Shown in pieces: positions 53,747 to 64,000 of a stretch of DNA of 64,000 nt. A program made the translations under genes and the position numbers. The notes beneath the pieces are model-generated. The model searched no databases. It saw only the letters and a program-made list of their open reading frames with translations, and was not told where the DNA came from. This stretch comes from Aspidiotus rigidus (lineage: Eukaryota; Arthropoda; Insecta; Hemiptera; Diaspididae), in contig JAVHKY010000015.1 of assembly GCA_035079385.1 (NCBI GenBank), forward strand, positions 4,526,001 to 4,590,000, read 5' to 3'. Position 1 is the first letter of the stretch; the number at the start of each line of letters is the position of its first letter.

Positions 53747-56700
53747 TTATAGAAGAAAAGTTCTGATTGAAAAATGATTTCGTTGTTGTACGCGTCACCC
53801 TACACGGACATACATGAATAATTCATGGAATTTTGCACATCAGGTATTATCGACATTAATAGAAATTCAAAGAGAAACAAATATCAAAAAATTCTGCGTC
53901 GTATTTTTCTGCTAAAATTGGAATTCAACGCAATAGATGCTAAACCGGCCGAGTATTCAATGTGCGGAACATATAGACGACATTTTCGATTGCGATTATC
54001 TTAGTTAGTATCAAGGCAAGGGGAAGAAAGAATAGAACAATATTTGCAGAGAATTGCATCATCCTTCATTTGTATCAGAGGTATTTTTGCGTAGAAATCA
54101 ATATTTATCGAAATAAAAGCAAAAATCTGTCGAGGTGGACAGTCATATTCTACTCTGGTAAGTGGTTCTCATATCCATCAAGGGGTTCATTAAAACACGG
54201 TAACTGACAACCATGCACCGTTTCATCTTCGCTCGATGTATTTTTAGCAAAATTGCTCATTTTCCTGGACTAGAAGAAACTCCGCGAGCTCTCTGGCACT
54301 CTCTTTCTTTCTTCACCGAGGGTGAAATGGAACGATAAAATACAACGTATTTAAACCGTACACACTTCCAATGTTCAAAATGGACCTTATTTGTATTATG
54401 CAAAAAGCAAAAATGATGTCAGCTTTGAGGGGAGACAACTGTCCGTATACTAAATCATTAGAAAGAAATAATAGCTTAGAAAGTAACTACCTATTGGCAT
54501 AATGTTGATGCTTCATTCGTCTGGCGACTATTCACAAAAGAAATCATAGACAATGAGCACGTGTTAGCGACGCACAATATATAAACACATCAACAACACA
54601 TCGAAACCATCGATAGCTTTAGGAGAGAGAAAAGAACAACATCGAACATCTGGCGCACCCGACATAACTCTCGTTTTCCATAGCGATAGGTGACACTGAA
54701 AAGCTCGAAAAATTATGCGCGCGTTCGCTTCTAATTATACTTCTTACAGTCAAAAAATTCCTTCCCTATCGAGCACGGTGGGGCGACGACGATACGACGA
54801 AGTCGCATTGAAATTGCTCGTAATCGAGCAGAAAGAAGTTGGAAAAACACACGGACGGGACATGGCATCGGACAATCTTTCTCCGTCTGCTCTTTCTTCG
54901 GTGCAACTTACGCACACAATAAAAGCAGCCAGCGCCACTAGTGAAAGTCACACTCGCCGACAGATCTGGTCACAAAATCGATACACCGTACTTCCTGATG
55001 ACAGAATACGCTACATCGATATCTATTTTAAACACTGGCAGGTAGATCCGATCACCGATTCTATTACTCGCAGCGTGGAAAATTAGTCATTCTCTACCTT
55101 TAGAATGATACATTCTGCCTACGGAAAACTTCTACACGAATTACCAATACATAATTTATTATACGATCGACAAGAAGTCCTCGTTTGAGACCGCGAAAAT
55201 TTCTCAACAACTCTCGTACATTATTCAAATGAATCTAAACCGTCATAACAATGCTGTCTTGGTGACTGCATAATCTAAGAAAATTAATATATTTGAATAG
55301 AAATCAAGTTTCGTACAAATTTTTGGGAAAAATAATACGAAGCTGGCATAAATTATCGCGTCATTACAGGCGAGAACGAGTGGAAAGAAGATATTCGCGA
55401 TGATAATTTCCGTCGAAAACGTCTCACCAAATTTTGAGTAAAACACTTCATGCTCCTATATAGATATCTGTTCGATCGCATCTAGATACATATCGGAATA
55501 TGGAATAATAACACTGTCGTAAGTGCTGAGACTGAAATATTTGGCTTCGCTCCACTCGACGCCATCCATTGCGTCACTTAGCGGGTTTCTTTGTTTTCGA
55601 ATTCATTTCATAAGGAAGTATAGAGACAGAAAGAAAGAATGAAACGAGAGAATAGAAAGAAGGGGGAAGAAAAAAAGCCCAATACAGATAATCACGAAGA
55701 CACGCGATATTAAATGTACTCGCGCATTGTTTTGAACATAATCTCAACAAAATAATATAATGTTCAAGGTAACCTTTAACGACGAACGACGTTCGTATTT
55801 TCTCATTCAACTCGTGCCTTTTTCACCGAGCTTATATTATAGCGAAAAGGATTCACGATATCGTTCTCGGATTAGTGTGCATCGTACACGCGATTTGCAA
55901 TACTACTTTTGATTCCAATTTTCGTGCCAAAAACTAATTCGAAAAACGAATCACAGAGCATCAAATAGATACCTACTTTTTCTCGAAAAAAAAAAAAGTT
56001 TATGAAGACATCGGAAATATTTAAATGCATAGGAAGCAAGATGATAGAAAGGAAGCCGCCGCATGATTAGCAACCATAATATACATCACCCTGGGGGCAT
56101 ACATTCAAAAAAATACGACATACAATTCTGACGACAACTCCTAAAATATGAATTCATCTCCCGCATAATATCTAAGTACATTTCATATCTTTACAATCGA
56201 GAAAAATTATTCTCTCATCCGATTATTCCAATTATATTTGATTTGACATAAAGTTCTGCTGCGATATTTGAGAAAACCGGTACTGAATTTTGCCGAGAGC
56301 AAGGGCTGTCCTGACGTAGGCGATTGCAAGTCGGAAAGCATCCCACACAAATAAATATGAGAAGCAGGAAGTCAACCCAAGAAGCGCAGGAAGCAATCAA
56401 TATGATTTCCTCTATTCTGCATAACATCATACATATTCTGTAGATTTTACATAGCCAACCCTGCTCGCAGATGAAGATTTTATCTGACGTCTCAACGCAT
56501 ATTTCCTTAAAAATAGGTAAAATTACAAAAACGGCACAAAATATTGTATATTGAAAATTAGAAACTTCATCGCCTGAAAATTTCCCAAAATTTTACAAAC
56601 TTTCTCCCTATTGCGAGAGGATATTTGGGAGTAAATACGGGAATTTGATGTCCACAGTGATCAAAGTATCTTTGCGCCCTTCCACCGCTCAACAGGAAGT

Positions 56701-57185
56701 ACGAAGTCCAAGTACAAAAACTAGGCACAAATTGTCATTCTCAACTTGCGGAGGATACGTACCAGATTTGATACCTGAAAATACTTGGCTTCTTTTTGAC
56801 TTTCTCTCGATTTTAGCGACCTTTACACATAGCAAACAGGCCTTTTTAATCACTAGTTTACCGTTTGCGCTTCAACCACACGAATTCATATAAATCCGCA
56901 AAAACGGACCTTTCCCATTTTTTCAGATCAGTGTCACGTCGATTGTGAAGCACTTCTAGACAAATCTGTCCTTTTCGAACAACCAATTTGATTTTTACTC
57001 GACTTCCCACATTTTTTCTCAATACTTGAATTTTGCTTGATTTATTTGAATTTTATAGGGCCAGTAGGCATCTTATAAAGAAGAATAAGAAGATTGGAAA
57101 AACTTGAGATCGCACTTCAGAAAAATAGAGATGCTGGAAGTCAGTACTAAGCGAAATTAACAAACTACATTTTTAGAACCTAAAA
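53747..57185. other. No confident gene
   Basis: An open frame of 123 codons (54715-55086) and a CpG-rich patch near 54715-54900 are present, but no family is recognised on either strand. The rest is AT-rich. Confidence 0.4.
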
Positions 57186-57189
57186 AAAC

Positions 57190-57990
57190 CATATCGACTC
57201 TAATCGCAAATTGATTGAAAACGACTGGAAGTCGACTCAAAATCAACCGCTTCTTCTCACCATCGACTCATCGTCGATATCGAAATTAAGTGAACACTTG
57301 GTAGGGTTTGGATCAATTATACGTCATTCAACGATGAAAAAGCGTGCACTTAATGTCGACATTGCGTCCATTTCGAATGCACAACTTGATCGAATTTTAG
57401 AATTGAGATCGAAAATGAGTCGACTACTGGTATCCGATTTTAATGTCGACTGAAAATCCATAATATTGATATTGCGTCGATTCGGCCATTGCTGTACTGG
57501 TCAATCATGATTGAGATTCTCAATGACCGTCATAATATAATATAACTGCACATCATATCTGCGAGTACCGAAGTCGACAGACTGCTACCAGAGGGTGACT
57601 GTGCCTCCAGTTCAACGTCGATTTTATCGACCAGCATAGATTCCCAGTAAATTACAAATCGACAGAGAATCGACTCAACGGAGCAGTCGCTTTGGAGAAG
57701 TCGAGTCGAAGTCGACCAGCCCAGGAAGCTATAAATCGACTTAAAACTGACGGAACAGAGCAGTGATCTTGGATGGACAAAAAACTTGGGTAAATAGATT
57801 CGAAATCGACGAGGGGAAAACGAGTCGAAATAGGATATCGACGTTGACGTGAGGTCGATTTTAATGATAATTATATCGTTACACTTTTGACCAAAGTTTT
57901 CCAAGAAGTAAATTCGTGGTCGATTTGACGTCAATTTTTGGTCAATACCCAGCATCGACCCAAAATGTACGTCAAATTGACAGTCGATAG
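57190..57990. repeat. Block dense in TCGA words
   Basis: GTCGA, TCGAC and ATCGA words occur every 10-30 bp, often as AAATCGAC or GAGTCGA. This looks like a decayed short tandem repeat. The long open frames here (for example 57530-58054 on the minus strand) are probably by-products of the repeat. Confidence 0.6.
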
Positions 57991-58249
57991 AGGAATTTCC
58001 CTGTTGAAAGGGGATATTAGTCAAATGCTTTGGTGCTCTTCCATCGTTTAACAAAAAGGACGAAGTCTAACATAGAGAGTGTGAAAACTAGACACGAATT
58101 GTCACTCTCAACTCGCCGACGGCTCCAACAGGATGTCTACCAGATTTTATACCTGAAAAATATTGACTTCCACTTTTCTTCAGACGAATTCCAACAATGT
58201 ATCCGTCACGAGAGTCCAAAACCTGCTCCCCAAACTTTCTTACAGGAAA

Positions 58250-59065
58250 TCTGGTTTATAAGGAGTTATTTGGGAAAAACGTCCGTCGTCCTTTCGGAAA
58301 ATTGTGGATCCAGACTGACTCCAGGGAGTTGTAAAATTTTTGATCAACCACCACTTCACACATGGAAGGAATTGGAGAGGGAGTACTTCGGAAAATTTGG
58401 ACCTCTGAGCCACATGTTAGGAGAGTTCTTCGAAAAATTCTGAGGATGTGTTGGACATATTCCGACTTTCTAAGATGAATCCATGAAGAAGGAGAAAAGG
58501 AGGGTAGAAACAAAAACAGAATATCCAGTCCCCAGAAACCAGACTTATGAGGAATAGAATTTGGGAAAAAAGTCTGTCGTCCTTTCGAAAAATTGTGGTT
58601 GCAGACCGACTCCAGGGAATTGTAAGATTTTGATCAACCACTACTTCATACATGGAACGAATTGGCGAAGGAGTACTTCGGAAAATTAGAATCTTTGAGC
58701 TTCTGAGAGAGTGCTGGAGAAATTCTGACTCGCTAAGCTGAATCCATGAAGGAGGAGAATGGGAGGGTAGAAACAAAAACAGGATATCCAGTCCCCGGAA
58801 AGCTGACTTCTGAGGAATATTATTTGGAAATGGGAAATTGGTTCTAGAATTACTCTACGGACTTGTATAATATTCGAGTATAATCAACACAACATGCATA
58901 AAAGGGGTCCGGGAGAGAGTGCTTGGGAAAATTTGAACCTCTGAGCCACATATGAGAGGAGAGGACTTCGAAAAATTCTGAGGAAGTGCTGGACGAATTC
59001 CGGCTTTCTGAGCTGAATTCCGAAGAAGGGGAGAGGGAGGGTAGAAACATAGACAGGATGTTCAG
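58250..59065. repeat. About 270-bp tandem repeat, three copies
   Basis: GGGAGGGTAGAAACAAAAAC and relatives end units at about 58504, 58767 and 59041 (spacings 263 and 274). Other shared blocks are GTCGTCCTTTCGGAAAATTG, GGGAGTACTTCGGAAAAT and CTGAGGAAGTGCTGGA-like sequence. The third copy is shortened. Confidence 0.8.
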
Positions 59066-62000
59066 ACCTCCCCTTCGCCTCCCCCCCCCAAAAAAAAAGT
59101 CTCTTCTGAACTATAATCTCCCCTGTTTTCTATCAAAAAAGGAAAAAAAATTCAGCGTGCACCACCACAAAAACTTTATTCATGAATGCGGTGAGTATCA
59201 GAAAATTGTTCGACTTTTTCCGGTTTTCCAGGAATTGGTTACTTCGGAAAACACATCAAACCATCAAGCTAAACATATCAGCAGGCAGAAGGATTTCCGA
59301 GAAAATTTCAGGATTAATCAAGGAAAGGGGGGGAGATATACTCGAAAATATTCATATTTAGAGGAGGTGCTGAACACAGGGAGGACTTCACGACATTAAG
59401 AGCAATGATCAAAATTTCATAGCCTACGTTCTTCCACAAATCCTACCTGAGCGATATACACAATTTCAGCTCGAATCATTCCCTTGAAGGGTCTGCTTCT
59501 AAATATGATCAGTACCATAAGGCCTCAGGAGCGGGTTGTAATTCGTCTTAATTACAAAGGTGAAAAGAAAGCAATTATGAGATTTCAGGGGGTAGAGGGA
59601 TAATTTATTAATGACTTTTCCATCAATCTACAAACATTATATTACGAGTTTTGATGACAAAGAAATGTTTAAAAGAGGGAATCAGGATGAAGAAGAATTC
59701 AAGGTATATGAAATGATATAATAGTCGTAATTATAATTAAAAAGAAACTTCTCGTATATATATTGGTATCACAAAGAAACACGTGATGTAATGATCGTTC
59801 TCTATTTCATTTACGGAAGGTATGACGTCATTAATCGACGCACGAGACTTATTTCAAATGTACACTCATAAGTCATAACTAAAATCTAGCGAGACAAAAT
59901 AATTATGTACTTTCTACGATTTCAATACGATCATGCACAATTACTGAGCTGTGAAGTATGTATAATAAAAAATGCTGTAATTATACTCTTGCGGAGAGAT
60001 GTATAGGTAAGTTATATGGCGTATCTACAATACTTTATGCTTCGCGGTTAGCAATTCGTGAATTATAATCTCTTCGTAACTTTTGATACCATCTATATCT
60101 GGATAAGTGAAAATCCGCCGAGATTATTACCCTCTTTATTATTATTTTATTTTTCTACGCAGGTGGTAGGAAATAAAATAACTTCGTATCAATTTTCAAA
60201 CTCATACACAGACGTATCTAATCTTCAACAATTTGAAGTGTGTTCTTCTGTACTCTAATTCGGGCAATTTTTCATCGTCTGTCAAAAAGTCTTCTCAATT
60301 CGGGAATGTAATTTGATAAACGAGGAAAATTTCTGATTTATTTCTCGTCAATCCTTGATAATATTTTTTCATCTAACCAAGAAACATATTTTTGGGTCGA
60401 GTCCGTCCCCAGCTTAAAACTACGCGAAGGAACTTCAAGACTTTCGGATTACTTGGCTTTCGAGCGGAAACACGGAGCTCACAGTCATTCTCCAGAGAAA
60501 CGCACGAACAATCGTCTTCTCCATTTACAATTTTCAGCCTAACTTATCTCGTACATTCCACATATCAGCATGCGCCATATCTTATTTTCAATCTCGAATT
60601 TCTATCTGTTTTTTCAAAGAAGGTATTTAATATGTTTATTACACGCAACTTATCAAAACTGAAAAAAATACGCTTTCGAACGCTGCTCCGGAGGTCTCAT
60701 TTTGGGACATATATACATTCTGTAAACGTTTTATTTACGTTACTTTTACATAGAGCCCCCATACTGAGCTGGGAAAGGCTAAGTAGCAGTTTTTCGTCAA
60801 TGTATCCCCTCCAATTTGTAACTGAAGAATGATGAACATATTTTCTGATTTTTACATCAACTCGTGTACAACACACGGCACCTTTCTTCTCATCGTCAAA
60901 ATTAATGACGAAAAATTGCTCCGTAATGGGTGAAATTTTCGCGTTTCATTTACTGTATGTAAATTAGAGTTTCAACGATGCATGTACATCGTAAAAAGAA
61001 AAAAAAACGAACTAATCATCCGCAGTCGATTGATTAACTGTGCAGAAGCGAGGAAAATGAAAAAGCGAAAAGAATACAGAGAGGACGAGTATTCTCTTTC
61101 AATTGGAGAAAGAAAAGATGAAAGGAAAAATATGGAGAGAAAAAATGGCACTTACGTTCGTCTGGTTAAATAAAACAAAGAAGTATTAATACAGTAAGAA
61201 GAAAACGACGAATAAATTGAAACATGAAAATTATAACTCCCAAGGGCGACAATAGACCTTCTGTCTACGAAACAGGCGTAATCGCTCACCTTTTCTTTTT
61301 TTTTTTATTGGCCCTAAATTCGCACATTCGTGAAGAACGCAGAAAGTATCAAGGTGTAGTAAAGCAGTCACGAACGGGCACTATCTACTATCTGATTGAA
61401 AAGGTTTGATGGTCGCGAAAAACCATAAAATTTAGAAGGTATAGGTAACGTCGCAATGCAATCTCAAGAAAAGACTTGACACGCAGAAGCAGAAGAAGGT
61501 GATATCGAAATATGGAAAGCATTTTGCGTTCGGCTCTCTCAATCACCTTAAATAGTTATCTTGAAGACATTTTATATCGATGTAGACCATCCTCTTTCTG
61601 ATTTGTTTCTATGCAAACTATTCAAATATGAACGCAGTCTTGGAAATGTCACGATCAACCAGAGGACGATCAAAACATTCATAATGGTTTTAGCGGACAA
61701 GATTATCGAACACAGATCTACGAACGAATCCAGGATAAGTTTTACAGCAATATAAAAAATTCGGACCACATAGAACTATGGCTGATACAGAGGCTGTTCA
61801 GAAATAGGGCTTAGATGAACAGAGTCCAACTACAGAATCTGATAGGGTTGTAAAGTACGCTTCACGATCCTGGTACACAGTCGTATCAAACATTCAAAGA
61901 GATATTTGTTAACGAAACGCGTTGAAAACAAGTTTGAGTAAGCGCAGGAGTGATAAATTTCTCATTTAACAGTTGCAGTCCTTGGTATGTCACATACTAT

Positions 62001-64000
62001 GAGAAGCTTTGGTACATCCAAACCTCGAATAAACGCAGCCAAATACGAAGGATGGCGGTTGAGAAATGTACCATGAATCTACATTTTGCCGCTCAGCTAA
62101 TGAAGAGGAAAATGAACGCGAAATAAGCGCGACAGACGTAAAGTCACCTTGCATCCAGTGCATCATCCCCAAGCTGCTGCTGCTACATTATCGTTCATCA
62201 GCACCACCACACATGGAACCGCTCAGAAGGGAGCGCCGATAAAAGGAGAAAAGGACGAGAACAAGAAAAAAAAACCGCCTGAGGACCCAGACTTGCGATG
62301 CACTGCTGGTGAGGTCCTAGTGGGTTTCTAGTGGTGGACACACTCAAGTGGAGGAGTAGATACGCGCGTGTTAATGGTATAGGACCATCTGAATCTCAGG
62401 TTGAGTGCCAACCGCTTCCTGGGTCACTAGAGTGGACCTCTGTAGTAGACCATTGACAGACATTAAACAGCGCGCGGACCTCGAGGACAAGATGGAGCTA
62501 GGCCACTCTTAATCTTAGACCTTTCCCCTTATTACGTAATGCCCAAAAGGGTGGACACCGATGCCGGAAGTGCGGTTTGTCAGGGACCACTTTGGACGTG
62601 CAAGCACGCACATACGCCCCCATTTCAAATGTACTGCGTGAGCATTTGTATAAACCTTTACATTTATTCCTTATACTCGAGTAGCAGCAAGTAATTCGAC
62701 ACGCCCACCGTAGGTCCCACTTTTCGTCATATGACCCCTGTACTCAGTCACGGAGTTTAGTGGTGTATCATAAATATCACTGTTGAGGATGATGTTAGAA
62801 TATAAATCCCAATGATCCACAATATGTTTTACGATTGATTTCCGTACTAAATAGAAACAGCTCTGTCTGTTGTAAATACAATGAGACAGAGCTGGAAGAA
62901 AGGCGGCAGCAAAAATAGAATGAGAATAATCATAGTCAAGCCAAAATTTCGAACCTGATGATGTTGGGTGTATTTCATTTGAAAAATGTCTTTTGTAAAG
63001 TTCCTATTTATTTATTACCTTTCTTTCACCACATGGAACATAAAGAAAATCAGCAATATCCTAAATACCCAAGACAAAACCCGTAAAAAAAGAAGAAGGC
63101 AGCACATTGATAGAGACATGTTCATCAAGCATGGCGGTACGCGACAAAATTAGAACCTAGTCCTGGTGGCGACATCGTGCTCTTAGAAATGACTTTATTT
63201 ATTTTTTGTTGGTCCACTTTTTTTTTTATTGGTCGAATCCTTTACTTTTTCTCTGCTTCAGGTATAGAAACGGTGTTAGAAAAGGTTATTCTACACGAAA
63301 GGGGTATTCTACACGTAGTCGCAGTACCTATACAAAGTCAATATTTCAATTTTAATTCGTATTTTGTGGTGTTCTCCGCCTCGAACTGCCCTCGATCGAG
63401 TTATGATTTTATAATATAGGGTGGATAGGGTAGATATAGCTCAGAAAATGACAAGTAGGATTGTTCATCGATGACGCAGAAGTAGTCCAAGAATAAATGA
63501 AACAACGAACTACAGTGACGAGCAATCAATAAATTTTCAATTCGAGATCTACCAGGAAGGAGAGGGGACAATTGATCGAAGTTGGGAAGAATGGGGAAAA
63601 AACAAGCAAGACATGGAAATGGAATATGCAAGAACTAGAAAAATTTTAGTGCATTTCGGTTCCTTATCGCTAGAATGAATCGTTAAGTCCTTAAAATTCA
63701 AGATGGACTGTAACAAGGTTCGCTACAGTCAAATAGCTGGATGATGGAAACACAACATTCTCATAAGGTTGCTTGTGTAATGGTTTTATCTTGAAGTCTC
63801 TACCAATGAAGACACTTTGTTCTCCTCAATTACCCCTTACAATAAATGAAAAATTTCAACGACTAGGAAAAACTGACCGAAGAAGGCTCCAATGATAAAA
63901 GCTTGCAAGATCATCGTTCCAGAGCAGATGTCTCCCTAATTGGCACTTTTGATTCAATCTATATTGCGAAGAGCTCAACAAAACTGTCAAACTAAGTTGT
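59066..64000. other. Right end of window, no confident gene
   Basis: Mostly AT-rich. A homopolymer C/A stretch lies at 59081-59098. At 62155-62307 a plus-strand stretch reads HPQAAAATLSFISTTTHG and ENKKKKPPEDPDLRCTA, before a possible donor (GTGAGG). It could be an exon of an unrecognised gene but has no support from neighbours. Confidence 0.35.

Noticed and set aside
57530..58054. 174-codon minus-strand open frame
   Set aside because: It lies in the TCGA-rich repeat, whose repeated words keep the frame open by chance.
60392..60832. 146-codon plus-strand open frame
   Set aside because: No family recognised and AT-driven Phe/Ser/Leu-rich composition.

Overview
This window is a stretch of an animal nuclear genome, most likely an arthropod and probably an insect; I cannot resolve the order from sequence alone. 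The reasons are a many-exon gene with spliceosomal introns, AT-rich non-coding DNA with many poly(A)/poly(T) runs, and remnants of animal retrotransposons (Jockey-like and R1-like LINEs, a Penelope-like element, tRNA-derived SINEs, hAT-like MITEs).

One gene dominates. The minus strand from 38903 down to 964 encodes a complete HECTD1 orthologue, a giant HECT-type E3 ubiquitin ligase. I could join 37 coding exons by hand. Every junction keeps frame and the exon lengths sum to 7533 nt, giving 2510 residues plus a stop. The domain order is the family's: helical N-terminal region, ankyrin repeats, SUN/galactose-binding-like domain, MIB/HERC2 domain, low-complexity linker, acidic stretch, then the C-terminal HECT domain with its catalytic cysteine (about residue 2445, codon 1162-1164). 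Exons 2-37 are packed into 964-17091. Exon 1 lies 21.7 kb upstream. A splice acceptor 73 nt before the start codon implies a further non-coding 5' exon that I could not place.

The large introns are repeat-filled. Intron 22 (5545-7497) is a degenerate AT-rich tandem repeat. Intron 3 (13081-16462) holds a tandem array of about 177 bp plus a larger direct repeat. Intron 1 (17092-38763) holds a 5'-truncated Jockey-like LINE with a poly(A) tail, a 195-bp MITE with long terminal inverted repeats and a perfect 9-bp target-site duplication, several LINE pieces in both orientations (an endonuclease start joined to a reverse-transcriptase tail, and RNase H pieces), a strong hairpin, a 2-kb degenerate array, a hAT-like MITE and a tRNA-derived SINE.

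Upstream of exon 1 (38977-64000) I find no recognisable conserved gene. It holds a 114-bp satellite interrupted by the GIY-YIG end of a Penelope-like element, an R1-like LINE relic, two inverted SINE copies, arrays of roughly 280, 270 and 200-300 bp units, a second hAT-like MITE and a block unusually dense in TCGA. No bacterial-type system, CRISPR array, rRNA or functional tRNA was seen. The most unusual signals are in the repeats, not in an undescribed protein system.
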